64,000 bases of DNA from an uncultured Prevotellaceae bacterium (lineage in GTDB: Bacteria; Bacteroidota; Bacteroidia; Bacteroidales; Bacteroidaceae): the NCBI GenBank assembly GCA_946407895.1, contig CAMJQA010000009.1, positions 1-64,000 of the forward strand, written 5' to 3'. The notes beneath the pieces are model-generated. The model was given only the letters and a program-made list of their open reading frames with translations, was not told where the DNA came from and ran no database searches. Both the position numbers and the translations under genes were made by a program. Each line of letters starts with the position of its first letter. Within the stretch, counting starts at the first letter, position 1. Shown here in pieces: positions 45,696 to 56,365 of this stretch.

Positions 45696-46223
45696 ATGGT
45701 GGGCGACGTGCTCGTTCACACAGATATCATTACGGCCTGCTTCTGTTGCGATATAGAGAAATGCCACGGGCGCTGCTGCGAGGAGGGAGATGCGGGAGCG
45801 CCCGTCACGATTGACGAGATAGACTATATAGAAAGTCAGCTGGACGATATATGGCCCAGCCTGAATGCCCAGGCGCAGTCGGTGATAGACCGGCAGGGCG
45901 TAGCCTACACAGACCCCGAGGGGGAACTGGTGACGAGCATCATAGGCAGCTGCGACTGCTGTTTCCGCGGACCCAAAGGCTGTCTGCTGGCCCGGCGGCC
46001 CTTGAGCTGCCACCTCTATCCCATCCGCGAGAAGAAGCTGGGCCCGCTGGTGGGGCTCAACTATCATCGCTGGGACATCTGCAAGGATGCGGTTGCCCTG
46101 GGCGAGAAGCTGAAGATGCCCCTCTACCGCTTCCTGCGCGAACCGCTCGTACGCCGCTTTGGCGAGGCTTGGTACCGCGAACTGGAGGAAACGGCCGAGG
46201 CCTACTTGAGTTCGGGATATTGA
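45696..46223 (+). CDS. DUF3109 family protein (Cys-rich)
   Basis: CDIEKCHGRCCEEGDAGAPVTIDE...SCDCCFRGPKGCLLARRPLSCHLYPI; start inside called ORF 45600-46223 chosen after ung stop. Confidence 0.8.
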   Translation: MVGDVLVHTDIITACFCCDIEKCHGRCCEEGDAGAPVTIDEIDYIESQLDDIWPSLNAQAQSVIDRQGVAYTDPEGELVTSIIGSCDCCFRGPKGCLLARRPLSCHLYPIREKKLGPLVGLNYHRWDICKDAVALGEKLKMPLYRFLREPLVRRFGEAWYRELEETAEAYLSSGY

Positions 46224-48262
46224 ATGCGGGTGTGATAGATGGTCTTCAGCTTATTCTTGAAGACCTCCTTTGCTTCGGCAATATCCAGGAAGGTGATGGG
46301 GCACTCCTTGAAATACCCCTCTGAAACCTGAGCATCAATAATCTTATCCACCATAGCGTTAATACTCTCCTCGGTATATTCGGGCAGGCTCCGGGAGGCA
46401 GCCTCCACGGCATCGGCCATCATAAGGATAGCCTGCTCCTGGGTTGTAGGATTAGGACCCGGGTATGTGAAGAGCGACTTGTCAATCTCCCTGTCGGGGT
46501 ACTGGTTCTTGAATGAGACGTAGAAGTAACGGACCATGCTGCGCCCATGATGAGTCTGTATAAACTCGCGGATGGCAGCGGGCAGCTTGTACTTCTCGGC
46601 CAGTTTAAGGCCGTTCTGAACGTGCTGGATAATAATCTGGGCGCTCTGCTCAAAGGTCAGTTCATCGTGGGGATTCGTGCCGCTCTGGTTCTCGGTGAAG
46701 AAGACGGCATTCTGAATCTTTCCGATATCATGATAGAGGGCACCGGTTCGCACCAACTGGCTTTTGGCACCAAGACGATTAGCAACCTCGGCAGCCAGAT
46801 TGGCCACCTGCATGCTGTGCTGGAAGGTGCCAGGGGCATCCTCCGAGAGGCGCCGCAGCACCTCATTATTGATATTGGAAAGCTCAACCAGCGTAACGGT
46901 GGAGGTGAAACCGAATATGCGTTCGATGGGGATGAGCAGCAGATAGGAAATCAGCGAGAGTATGCCCGCAATGCACAAATAGATGTAGGTCCAGCGGTCA
47001 ACACCGTCCGTGGTAAAGAAATTACCCTGAAGCGCATCGATGCAGAGGTAGGTGCCCAGGGTGGCAAGTATAACAGCTCCGGCCGAGCGGAACAATTCAG
47101 AACGCTGCGACAGCTGGCGAAGGCTATAGATGGCCACCAGGCCGGCAACCATTTGGGTAAGTACGAATTCAAACGGATGGCGCAGGGCAATGGCACAGGT
47201 GAAGATGGTGAGCGTGTGGGTGATGAACGCCGTGCGCGAGTCCATGAAGATACGCAGGAAGATGGGCAGGATGCAATAAGGGATGACATAGACGCTCATG
47301 AGCTGATGCTTGATCATTGTGTAGGTGATGAGCGGGAAGATAATGAACATACACAGGACGAAGATGGCCATGCGCCCACGGTCGAGATAGTCGTTGCGGA
47401 ACTGCAGGAAATAGAAGAAAAGGAGCATAACCATCAGAGTGATGTAGAAGACCTGGCCTCCGAGAAGCGTCAGGCGCTCGGCAGTGCTTTTGGCACGTCC
47501 CTGTTGATAGCGTTCCATGGAAAGCAGTACATTGTAGGTGTATTCATCTACAATCTGTCCGCGGTCGACAATCTTCTGTCCTACCTGCACCTGCCCCATA
47601 AAGGGTACGAGCATATTGTCAACCTCTTGCCTCTGCTGCTGCGACTTGTCAATGTCGTAAGTGAGGTTGCTTTGGATAAAGCGGGTCAGGTCGCACCGCT
47701 GCAGTTTTGTATGCTGGAAGCGGGTGCTGTCAGCGTCTGTGGACAGGTATTCGTAAGCCGACTTGGGCGTAAAGAGTTTTGCAAGAGGACGCGAGCTGGA
47801 CTCGTTCTGCTGATAGACCCAGATGTTGCGCACCTGGTTCTCGCGGAGCTGGTCATAGTCCTCTATCTCCATTACACCCTGCTCATAGATGGTTTTCAGC
47901 TTCTCCTGCAGGTGGGAGAGATAATAGTCGGGGATAAACTCATGCAACGTCTCCTTGAACGTACGGGCCAGTGCTTTCTCCTGACGCTCCAATGTTCCGG
48001 CATTCAGCTGGAAATAGGGCTCGTAATAGCGTTTCAGGCTGTCGCGCTCGGCTTGTAAGATATGTTCCGGTTTATAGACGGGGAAACTGTCCTTGGCAAT
48101 GACGGGACTCTCCTCCCACGGTTCGCCCAGTTGATAATGATGAGTCGTATAGCTGTTGTTTGGCATGGACATGACCAGCACGGTGATGGTAGTCACGCAT
48201 AACAGCAAACGATTGGCGTAATCCTTGACATTTAGCTTGTGATGATGGTTAAATCTGCTCAT
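46202..48262 (-). CDS. 7TM-HD domain phosphohydrolase (PgpH-like)
   Basis: Multiple TM segments then FQHSMQVANLAAEVANRLGAKSQLVRTGALYHDIGKIQN HD motif. Confidence 0.9.
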   Translation of the reverse strand: MSRFNHHHKLNVKDYANRLLLCVTTITVLVMSMPNNSYTTHHYQLGEPWEESPVIAKDSFPVYKPEHILQAERDSLKRYYEPYFQLNAGTLERQEKALARTFKETLHEFIPDYYLSHLQEKLKTIYEQGVMEIEDYDQLRENQVRNIWVYQQNESSSRPLAKLFTPKSAYEYLSTDADSTRFQHTKLQRCDLTRFIQSNLTYDIDKSQQQRQEVDNMLVPFMGQVQVGQKIVDRGQIVDEYTYNVLLSMERYQQGRAKSTAERLTLLGGQVFYITLMVMLLFFYFLQFRNDYLDRGRMAIFVLCMFIIFPLITYTMIKHQLMSVYVIPYCILPIFLRIFMDSRTAFITHTLTIFTCAIALRHPFEFVLTQMVAGLVAIYSLRQLSQRSELFRSAGAVILATLGTYLCIDALQGNFFTTDGVDRWTYIYLCIAGILSLISYLLLIPIERIFGFTSTVTLVELSNINNEVLRRLSEDAPGTFQHSMQVANLAAEVANRLGAKSQLVRTGALYHDIGKIQNAVFFTENQSGTNPHDELTFEQSAQIIIQHVQNGLKLAEKYKLPAAIREFIQTHHGRSMVRYFYVSFKNQYPDREIDKSLFTYPGPNPTTQEQAILMMADAVEAASRSLPEYTEESINAMVDKIIDAQVSEGYFKECPITFLDIAEAKEVFKNKLKTIYHTRIQYPELK

Positions 48263-48353
48263 TACATGATGTTTTTTATAGGAATTATGTTCATATAACC
48301 CTTACTCGGCTGCGAAAATACAAAAAAATCTCGTTCATTCGAAAAAAAAATTG

Positions 48354-48361
48354 TACTTTTG
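48354..48361 (+). promoter_or_regulatory. Putative -7 box (TACTTTTG) upstream of gltX
   Basis: TAnnTTTG match ~20 nt upstream of ATG at 48382. Confidence 0.45.
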
Positions 48362-48381
48362 CACGATAAAAATGAAAAGTA

Positions 48382-49944
48382 ATGTCAGAAAGAAGAGTTA
48401 GGGTGCGTTTTGCACCCAGTCCTACGGGACCTTTGCACATCGGTGGTGTGCGTACAGCATTGTATAACTACCTGTTTGCCCGACAGCATGGCGGTGATCT
48501 AATCTTCCGTATTGAGGATACGGACTCTGGACGCTTCGTTCCCGGGGCAGAGGAGTATATCATAGAGTCATTCAGATGGCTGGGGATAAAATTTGACGAA
48601 GGCGTAAGCTTTGGCGGCGACCATGGGCCCTATCGTCAGAGTGAGCGCAGGGATATATATAAGAAATATGTAAAGCAGTTGCTGGATGCCGGCCGTGCCT
48701 ACATTGCCTTTGATACACCGGAAGAACTGGATGCCAAGCGCAAGGAGGTGGAGAACTTCCAGTATGATGCCACAACGCGAATGCAGATGCGCAACTCGCT
48801 GACACTGCCTGCAGAGGAGGTGAAGCGCATGATGGACGAGGGATGCCAGTACGTGGTACGCTTCAAGATAGAGCCCGGACGCGAAGTATTGGTGAACGAC
48901 ATGATTCGCGGTGAGGTGCGCATCAACTCCAGCATCCTGGACGACAAGGTGCTCTATAAAAGTGCCGACGGCCTGCCTACCTACCATCTGGCCAACATTG
49001 TGGATGACCACCTGATGGAGGTGTCGCACGTTATACGTGGCGAGGAGTGGCTACCCAGTGCTCCGTTGCACGTGTTGCTCTACGAGGCCTTTGAGTGGAC
49101 TGACAGCATGCCACGTTTTGCCCACCTGCCGCTGCTGCTGAAGCCCGTGGGTAACGGCAAACTGAGTAAACGCGACGGTGATAAGCTGGGGTTCCCCGTA
49201 TTCCCACTGGAATGGCATGATCCCAAGAGTGGCGAGGTAAGCAGCGGCTATCGCGAGAAGGGCTACCTGCCGCAGGCTGTGGTGAACTTCCTGGCCCTAT
49301 TGGGTTGGAATCCCGGCAACGACCACAGCGAGCTGCTCTCGATGGATGAGCTGATCCAGCTTTTTGACCTGAGCAAATGCTCGCGCAACGGTGCCCGTTT
49401 TGACTACATCAAGGCGGCATGGTTCAATCATCAGTACCTCATACAGCAACCCGATGAGGCATGGGTTCCTGAATTCGACCGCCTGTTGCAGGCAAACAAC
49501 ATACAAAGTACACCGGAAAAGGAAGCCGAAGTGGTGCGCATGATGAAGCTGAAGGTAATAGAATACACCGACAGTGAGGGCAACAAGAAAAAACGCAACG
49601 TCAGTTTCGTGTCAGACCTGTGGCCCCTCACCCGCTTCTTCTTTGTGGCGCCAAATGAATTCGACCGCGAGGACAAGTTCATCCGGAAGAACTGGAAGGA
49701 AACAACAGCCCAGGAGATACGCAGCTTCATGGAGGTACTGCAGCGCGTAGAGGACTTCTCCGTGGAGGGTCAGAAGGCTATTGTAGATCCTTGGGTTGAA
49801 CAGAGCGGATTGCGTCCATGGAATGCCTGGCGCATTTGTTTGGTCGGAGCAGGACAGGGCCCCGACATGTATGAGTTGTCTGCATTCCTGGGTAAAGAAG
49901 AGACGCTGCGCCGCATGCAGTTTGCCATAGATACTTTGGGCTGA
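48382..49944 (+). CDS. gltX: Glutamyl-tRNA synthetase
   Basis: [38 protein letters not shown]. Confidence 0.97.
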   Translation: MSERRVRVRFAPSPTGPLHIGGVRTALYNYLFARQHGGDLIFRIEDTDSGRFVPGAEEYIIESFRWLGIKFDEGVSFGGDHGPYRQSERRDIYKKYVKQLLDAGRAYIAFDTPEELDAKRKEVENFQYDATTRMQMRNSLTLPAEEVKRMMDEGCQYVVRFKIEPGREVLVNDMIRGEVRINSSILDDKVLYKSADGLPTYHLANIVDDHLMEVSHVIRGEEWLPSAPLHVLLYEAFEWTDSMPRFAHLPLLLKPVGNGKLSKRDGDKLGFPVFPLEWHDPKSGEVSSGYREKGYLPQAVVNFLALLGWNPGNDHSELLSMDELIQLFDLSKCSRNGARFDYIKAAWFNHQYLIQQPDEAWVPEFDRLLQANNIQSTPEKEAEVVRMMKLKVIEYTDSEGNKKKRNVSFVSDLWPLTRFFFVAPNEFDREDKFIRKNWKETTAQEIRSFMEVLQRVEDFSVEGQKAIVDPWVEQSGLRPWNAWRICLVGAGQGPDMYELSAFLGKEETLRRMQFAIDTLG

Positions 49945-51170
49945 TGATATACTCCCTGGCTATTTACTTATATATGCTGGGCATCATCCTGGTATCCCCC
50001 TTCCACAAGAAGGCGCGGGCCATGGTGAAAGGCCGGCTGAACACGTTTCGTATCCTGCATCATCAGATTGACCCGCAGGCACGATATGTATGGTTCCATG
50101 CAGCATCCCTGGGCGAGTTTGAGCAGGGACGCCCCCTGATGGAACGTTTCCGCGAGCAGCATCCCGAGTTCAAGATTCTACTGACTTTCTTCTCTCCCTC
50201 GGGTTACGAAGTAAGGAAGGACTATCAGGGAGCCGACGTCATTTGCTATCTGCCAATGGACACGCCGGGCAATGTGCTAAGCTTCTTCCGCCTGGTACAC
50301 CCCGAGATGGCCTTCTTCATCAAGTATGAGTTCTGGCTGAACTTCATAGTGGCCTGTTATCACAAGAATATTCCGGTCTATAGCGTCAGCAGTATCTTCC
50401 GCAAGAACAAAATATTCTTCCGGTGGTATGGGTGGGCCTATGCTCATGTGCTGAAGCTGGTGACCCACTTCTTCGTGCAGGATGAAGAGTCGGCACGACT
50501 GCTGGGCACAAAAGGTATTTGCAATAACGTTACGGTAGTCGGCGACACACGTTTCGACCGCGTAATAGACATCGCACGCCAAGCCCGTCAGCTGCCTTTA
50601 GTGGAACGGTTTACTGACAAAAACAAAATAACACTGGTGGCAGGAAGCAGCTGGGCACCCGACGAAGACCTTATAATCCCCTATTTCAATACGCATCCCG
50701 GCATGAAGCTGATTCTGGCCCCCCATGTGATTAGCGAAGAGCATCTGCGCCATATAGAGAGCAAATTGCAGCGGCCCTGCCTGCGCTATACAGATGCAAA
50801 CGAAGAGAATGTGGAGAAAGCCGACTGCCTGATTGTTAACTGCTACGGACTTTTGAGCAGCATCTACCGCTACGGACAGGTAGCCTACGTTGGCGGCGGT
50901 TTCGGTGTGGGCATTCATAATGTGCCCGAAGCTGCCATATATGGAATTCCCGTACTGATTGGCCCTAATAACAAAGGGTTCCGCGAGGCACAAGACCTGT
51001 TGCGGATGGGAGGCTGTTTTGAAGTGACGGGCGGCACCCTCTTTAATGCCGTGATGGATCATCTATTGGAGAACAGCAACTTGCGGCAGACGCGTGGCAA
51101 GATCTGCAAGTCCTATATTGAATCCAACGCTGGCGCTTCTGACCAGATATTCAGTGTACTCCAATTATAA
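49944..51170 (+). CDS. waaA: 3-deoxy-D-manno-octulosonic acid transferase
   Basis: WFHAASLGEFEQGRPLME; YVGGGFGVGIHNVPEAAIYGIPVLIGPNNKGF. Confidence 0.93.
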   Translation: MIYSLAIYLYMLGIILVSPFHKKARAMVKGRLNTFRILHHQIDPQARYVWFHAASLGEFEQGRPLMERFREQHPEFKILLTFFSPSGYEVRKDYQGADVICYLPMDTPGNVLSFFRLVHPEMAFFIKYEFWLNFIVACYHKNIPVYSVSSIFRKNKIFFRWYGWAYAHVLKLVTHFFVQDEESARLLGTKGICNNVTVVGDTRFDRVIDIARQARQLPLVERFTDKNKITLVAGSSWAPDEDLIIPYFNTHPGMKLILAPHVISEEHLRHIESKLQRPCLRYTDANEENVEKADCLIVNCYGLLSSIYRYGQVAYVGGGFGVGIHNVPEAAIYGIPVLIGPNNKGFREAQDLLRMGGCFEVTGGTLFNAVMDHLLENSNLRQTRGKICKSYIESNAGASDQIFSVLQL

Positions 51171-51185
51171 GGCACCAGGGGCCAC

Positions 51186-51896
51186 TTACAGAGAGAGATA
51201 ATCAAGAAACTCCTGAGGCTTGTCGTTAAGAATCAGACCTTGAGGGAACTCTGCCTCATTCAGTAGAGGCAGGATAAAGTCGTAGTTGGCAATAGAATAA
51301 GAGATATGGGCGTCGGAACCCAGTATGACCGGCACCTCATATTGGCGGCACAGCCGCAAGATTTCCAGGTTATTGTCTCGCGCCGCTTCTTTATGGCGAA
51401 CCGGGTTCAGGCTCGAGTTATTGATTTCCAGAAGTGTATGGCACTCTTTCGACGCCAGGACGATGGGCAGGAAGTCCAACAGAGCCGTGCCGTCACCAGG
51501 ATGACTGATGATATGAGTCCAGGGATTGCGAATGGCCGCCACCACGCCTGCCGTATTCTGCTCCCTTGTGCCTCCGTGCCAACAAAGGCTGTGTATGCCG
51601 GCAATGCGAAGATCGAGCATACGGTAATAGTGCTCATCAAGGTCGAGTGTGCCGTTTACATCCAGGATGTTCAGTTCGGCTCCCAACAGGAGGCGGACCC
51701 CAAACAACTGTCGGGGCACAACGTGGAGATTACGAAAATATATGGGGTCGCAAGTACCAGGAATACCAGGAGCATGCTCCGTAATGCCCAGTATCTCCAG
51801 CCCTTTCTGAGCTGCAAAGCGAGCCATTTCTTCAATGGTGCTGTAGGCATGACCGCTGGCCACTGAATGAGTGTGAACATCTAACTTGTATTTCAT
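51186..51896 (-). CDS. PHP-domain phosphatase
   Basis: LDVHTHSVASGHAYSTIEEMARFAAQKGLEILGITEHAP; ISHPGD; LGSDAHISYSIANYD. Confidence 0.9.
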   Translation of the reverse strand: MKYKLDVHTHSVASGHAYSTIEEMARFAAQKGLEILGITEHAPGIPGTCDPIYFRNLHVVPRQLFGVRLLLGAELNILDVNGTLDLDEHYYRMLDLRIAGIHSLCWHGGTREQNTAGVVAAIRNPWTHIISHPGDGTALLDFLPIVLASKECHTLLEINNSSLNPVRHKEAARDNNLEILRLCRQYEVPVILGSDAHISYSIANYDFILPLLNEAEFPQGLILNDKPQEFLDYLSL

Positions 51897-51920
51897 CCTC
51901 TTTTTCCTTTTTTTGAAAGT

Positions 51921-53507
51921 TCATAGTTCTTGCCAATCGTCTTGAAATGTCATTCCCATCAGGCACAGGCGCCAGGCATGTAACATAAGCCGCTTGTCGG
52001 GTGTACCATAAAGACGATCACCGACGATAGGGTTGTTGAGACCTTGGATATGTGCACAATGCACGCGCAGCTGGTGAGTACGCCCCGTCTCTGGCTGCAT
52101 AGCCACCAAGGCATGTCCGCCTATGTTGCGCAATACGCGGTAGTGGGTTATGGCACGATGCCCGCGTTCGTAATCAACTCGCTGGCGTGGACGGTCGGCA
52201 TAGTCGGGAGAGAGGGGGAGGCTGATTGTGCCCTCCTGTCCCTCCTGCATGGGGTTCTGGAGGAGGGCCAAATACGTTTTCTCAACCTGATGCCTTGCAA
52301 ACAGATTCTGCATGCGATGATAGGCCTCATCGGTGAATGTGATAGCCATCAGACCGCTGGTGTCCATGTCCAACCGATGGACAATCATAGGGCCAGAGGC
52401 CTGGGGATACCGCGTTTTTATCACTGAGAGAACACTGGGAATACCGTTACGCCCAGGAACAGAGAGCATGCCAGAGGGCTTACTGACGATGATATAGTCA
52501 CTGCCCTGATAGATGATGCGGAGCTTTGCCTCCAGGGCTTCTTCATATTGTTGCAGCGGATTGTCATCAACCTGCAGGCCTTCCATCATAAAGGTAAGAA
52601 TGGGCAGGCATTTGCTACGACAGGCCGGATAAAAGTTTCCATCGGTTCGTATCTCATCGCGGGGAGAGGCACCCACCCAAAATTCAGCCATACAAAGGGG
52701 GCGCAGATTATGTTTATAAGCATACTGCAAAAGTTTGGGACCGCAACAGTCACCAGCTCCGCTTGGGGGAACTACATGCCCAAAGATGTCGCGCACGCCC
52801 TTACGCTCGCCCTTTGCATTGAGGAAGTTTATTTGGTCGAAGAGCCATTGCTGAAGCGCATGGCTGCGCAATTGACGTTCGGACTGCAAAAGTTCTATCT
52901 GCTGGCGTAATGCCTCATTTGGCTTTTCTGCCTCCTGCACTTTTTGTGCCCAGAACTCTTTTGTGCGTTTCAGTTCGGCTTTTAGGAACTGGCTTTGGCG
53001 GATAAAGTCAGGCTGGTGCGCTTTCAGTTCATCATCTGAGAAAGCGCTTCGCAAGGCATCGCGTTGCGTCTTGGCTTGCTGCATACGTTCGCGGGCTATG
53101 CGGATTGCATGCTTTGCTTCGGCAGCTATGCTGTTAGGGACGATTCTGCCTCTCAGTTCTTCTATCTGATGGTTAATGGCCGATATACGTTCCTGTTCCT
53201 GCTGAAAATGACATCCCGGTTCCATTAAGTCATAAACAGGAGGTACAAAATACTCATGCTGTGTCTTACCGTCCAAGGTCCCCGAGAATGCCGACAGGAA
53301 TCCCCTCGACTCACCCTCCTGTACAACCAGCACGCCCAGCATTTTGCCCCTTGCCAGTTCCTGCTGCCACTCGGGGCGGCTGCTTAGGTAGCGGCGCACT
53401 TCCCCTGCTGCGGCAAGACACAGAGGATGCGGCCTGTAGCAAAAAGGATAGGTGAAGCGTTGTGGCGCCTCAGCATCACTTTTCAGTATGTGGACTTTAC
53501 CGTTCAT
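51921..53507 (-). CDS. RluA-family pseudouridine synthase with long N-terminal extension
   Basis: MIVHRLDMDTSGLMAITFTDEAYHRMQNLFARHQVEKTYLAL; METGRTHQLRVHCAH-type motif; start trimmed to MNGKVHIL at 53507. Confidence 0.87.
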   Translation of the reverse strand: MNGKVHILKSDAEAPQRFTYPFCYRPHPLCLAAAGEVRRYLSSRPEWQQELARGKMLGVLVVQEGESRGFLSAFSGTLDGKTQHEYFVPPVYDLMEPGCHFQQEQERISAINHQIEELRGRIVPNSIAAEAKHAIRIARERMQQAKTQRDALRSAFSDDELKAHQPDFIRQSQFLKAELKRTKEFWAQKVQEAEKPNEALRQQIELLQSERQLRSHALQQWLFDQINFLNAKGERKGVRDIFGHVVPPSGAGDCCGPKLLQYAYKHNLRPLCMAEFWVGASPRDEIRTDGNFYPACRSKCLPILTFMMEGLQVDDNPLQQYEEALEAKLRIIYQGSDYIIVSKPSGMLSVPGRNGIPSVLSVIKTRYPQASGPMIVHRLDMDTSGLMAITFTDEAYHRMQNLFARHQVEKTYLALLQNPMQEGQEGTISLPLSPDYADRPRQRVDYERGHRAITHYRVLRNIGGHALVAMQPETGRTHQLRVHCAHIQGLNNPIVGDRLYGTPDKRLMLHAWRLCLMGMTFQDDWQEL

Positions 53508-53541
53508 CATATTCCATCGTCTCCTTTGTGCTTGCCGTCCA

Positions 53542-54102
53542 CTACAGATAAAAGACCGATTCCGGCCCCATGTTAAAGAGAAGGTCAATACAGCTCAAAT
53601 CGGGCAGGAAGCCGTGCCGGGAAGAGAAGGATTGATAATAGGTTCTTACCGGTTCGTCTGAAGGCATATACCAATCATGCCGATTGCTATACGACGTTGT
53701 ACGCTGCCAGGCAACCTCTATATCCATCAGCTGGCAGACAAGCCGGAGCAGGTCCTCATTGAAGTCGGCCAAAAAGACCCATTTCTTTTCATAAAACGGG
53801 GCAAAATCATCGGCATAGAACTCGTAGAAAGGAGATTGTCCGTAACTGCTCATCAGCGCAGTCCAATGCTGGTGGCGCCAGTTGCCGTGGTCACTTATGC
53901 GTACATCGCGCATAGCCACTTTACCCTCAGTCTTCTGTACTGGAACGCTAAGTGAAAGCGGACCTTGCGGACTATCTATCCAGCAACGGTTTCTGATGGT
54001 TTGCTTTATATAATATTCGCACACCTCCAGATAGGCCTCATCGGCACGTTTCATGGCGCGAAGGTAGGAAACAGGGGGGAGGTAGGAAGACGGAAATATC
54101 AT
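53542..54102 (-). CDS. WbqC family protein
   Basis: FPSSYLPPVSYL...RNRCWIDSPQGPLSLSVPV...WRHQHWTALMSSYGQSPFYEFYADDF. Confidence 0.88.
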   Translation of the reverse strand: MIFPSSYLPPVSYLRAMKRADEAYLEVCEYYIKQTIRNRCWIDSPQGPLSLSVPVQKTEGKVAMRDVRISDHGNWRHQHWTALMSSYGQSPFYEFYADDFAPFYEKKWVFLADFNEDLLRLVCQLMDIEVAWQRTTSYSNRHDWYMPSDEPVRTYYQSFSSRHGFLPDLSCIDLLFNMGPESVFYL

Positions 54103-54144
54103 GAGCAGCTAATGAACAAAACCTAATAAAACGATGCGGCCAGT

Positions 54145-54870
54145 CTATAATCTCCTAAATGTCCTTTCCCGCCGCCATCGCTTAGACCAGGATTGTTGTG
54201 CATCAAAAGAATACAGGATGGCCGTAGCCTTTCCCATAATGAATTCAGCAGGGACGAAGCCGAAAGTGCGGCTGTCAAAGAAATTGTCCTCATTGCCGGA
54301 GACAACCCAGTAATAGTCTTTCTGGAAACGGAAATAGTCAATGAGATGGTCATCAATGGAAAGGGAGTCACGAACGATGGAAACGTCTGTGCCCTCGTGC
54401 CGTTGGATGGTCAGCGCATATAGTGGAGCCGTCCATGACGTGACGTGAATGTGAGTTCCCCGCGCAGGAATGATAACGGGCCAGATGCATCCGCGCTGAT
54501 AATTACGCGAGGCACTTACACGCCCCTGGCTACCCATCCAAATAGTGTCGCCAGGGCAAGCAAGAATCCGGCCTACGCACAGGTTACTGGTATCTGGCAA
54601 TGCACCCGGCTGTACGGCCGGACAGTTAAAAGCCAGCCAGTCACCACGCCTGGCCTTTCGCGAGCGGTAGCGCAGGTATCCACCCCACTGGCTATAGGGG
54701 CGGCGCAGTCCGTAAGCCCATTTGTTCACCAGAACCCTGTCGCCCTGTAACAGTACGGGAGCCTCACCGTCCTGGGGAATGGTCAGAACAGCGAAGGCAC
54801 ACGTTCTGAGTATCATCACCAAGGCGATAGAACACAGTAAAAGGCAGAACAGGGAACGGAGCGACCTCAT
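54145..54870 (-). CDS. lepB: S26 family signal peptidase (short paralogue)
   Basis: LLQGDRVLVNKWAYGLR...VVSGNEDNFFDSRTFGFVPAEFIMGKA. Confidence 0.85.
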   Translation of the reverse strand: MRSLRSLFCLLLCSIALVMILRTCAFAVLTIPQDGEAPVLLQGDRVLVNKWAYGLRRPYSQWGGYLRYRSRKARRGDWLAFNCPAVQPGALPDTSNLCVGRILACPGDTIWMGSQGRVSASRNYQRGCIWPVIIPARGTHIHVTSWTAPLYALTIQRHEGTDVSIVRDSLSIDDHLIDYFRFQKDYYWVVSGNEDNFFDSRTFGFVPAEFIMGKATAILYSFDAQQSWSKRWRRERTFRRL

Positions 54871-56309
54871 TTCATGCTGTCAACAAAACGGAACAGGCGG
54901 CTCCAACGGATATGACCGTTAAACCATCCACGGTCCTTGTCGGTGCTGAGCCATATCATAATAGGCTTACCCACGATATGGTCTTCCGGCACGAAGCCCC
55001 AGAAGCGGCTGTCTGCACTATTGTGTCGGTTATCGCCTTGCATCCAGTAGTAGTCCATCCGGAAGGTGTACTCGTTTGTTTCCTGTCCGTTAATGATAAT
55101 CTTGCCTTCTGGCGTCACAGTCAGATCGTTGCCTTCGTATATGCGAATGGGGCGTTCGTAGATGGGCAGGTTCTCCAGTGTGAGCTGTATCTTCTCACCC
55201 TTCTTTGGAATCCAGATGGGGCCGTAATTATCACATGTCCAGCCCGTATATCCGTTCAGCGGATAGAGGCTGTCTGTCTCTTTGTTCACAATGGGAGTGA
55301 TGCTGCCCACAAGGTCTTTTCGGGCCTCAAGTGCTGTGCGAGCCGTAGCGGTGAGCGGCAGGATTCCCGTTTGGTAGAGGTCACTCAGGTCTTCGCCTGT
55401 GATGCCCAGCGAACGAACCAGCTCATCGGGCAGCATGCTAACGAGCAGCTCCACCCTATAGTTGAACTGCACTTCGTGTGCATCGGGGTTAATCTCACCA
55501 TCCAGGTAGATTACGCGGTCGCGTATCTGCAGTGTCTGGCCGGGCAGTCCCACGCAGCGTTTCACATAATTCTCCCTTCGGTCAACGGGGCGCGAGTCTA
55601 TCCGTCCGAACTCCTGTGGCGAGAGTTGTATGTATTGGCGTCCCAGGTTATAGTACGCCTGGAAGATTTTCCTCTGTTCGATGGTCGCCAGGGTGTCCAT
55701 TCGCGGCAGGCTACCAGCCTCCTGCTGATAGAGCTGCCGCCCGATGCCATAGCATAACGAGTAGTACTCGGTTTGGTAGTTCAGTGTCGTTATACTGTCA
55801 CCGGCCGGGTAGTTGAAGACTACAATATCGTTCAGCTTGACGGGTTTGGGCGTTACGCGCTTGTAGTCCCACTTAATCCATTCCAGATAGCTCTTTCCAC
55901 CCCCGGGTAGCGTATGCTGGCACAGGGGCATGTGAAGCGGAGTCTGCGGAACGCGGGGACCGTAGCTCATCTTGCTTACAAACAGATAGTCGCCCACAAG
56001 CAGGCTCTTCTCGAGCGAACTGCTGGGGATAGTGTAGTTCTGAAAGAAGTATATGTTTACGAAATATACGGCCACCAGGGCAAAAACGATGGCATCCACC
56101 CAGCTCATCACGGTGCGCACAATGGGGTTTTCAACTTCCTTCCACCAGGTCCAGGGGATGATATGAGTGATGTAGGCATCAAAGATGAAGGGTACGACAA
56201 CGAGGCCCCACCAGCTGCCTAACCAATAAAGGAAGGCCAGGTATAGGAGGATGACGATTATTACCTTTGCCCAGTCTTTTGCCGTGGGCTGATCTTTCTC
56301 TTTCTTCAT
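54867..56309 (-). CDS. lepB: Signal peptidase I
   Basis: IPSSSLEKSLLVGDYLFVSKMSYGPR; YVKRCVGLPGQTLQIRD; MQGDNRHNSADSRFWGFVPEDHIVGK. Confidence 0.93.
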   Translation of the reverse strand: MKKEKDQPTAKDWAKVIIVILLYLAFLYWLGSWWGLVVVPFIFDAYITHIIPWTWWKEVENPIVRTVMSWVDAIVFALVAVYFVNIYFFQNYTIPSSSLEKSLLVGDYLFVSKMSYGPRVPQTPLHMPLCQHTLPGGGKSYLEWIKWDYKRVTPKPVKLNDIVVFNYPAGDSITTLNYQTEYYSLCYGIGRQLYQQEAGSLPRMDTLATIEQRKIFQAYYNLGRQYIQLSPQEFGRIDSRPVDRRENYVKRCVGLPGQTLQIRDRVIYLDGEINPDAHEVQFNYRVELLVSMLPDELVRSLGITGEDLSDLYQTGILPLTATARTALEARKDLVGSITPIVNKETDSLYPLNGYTGWTCDNYGPIWIPKKGEKIQLTLENLPIYERPIRIYEGNDLTVTPEGKIIINGQETNEYTFRMDYYWMQGDNRHNSADSRFWGFVPEDHIVGKPIMIWLSTDKDRGWFNGHIRWSRLFRFVDSMK

Positions 56310-56365
56310 TATGTATAATATTTTTCGGGTTATTTATGGAGATATGGATGAAGTGTCGTGGCGCC

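Noticed and set aside
46547-48058. 503-aa plus-strand ORF opposite the HD-7TM gene
   Set aside because: Antisense shadow of a recognisable HD-domain protein.
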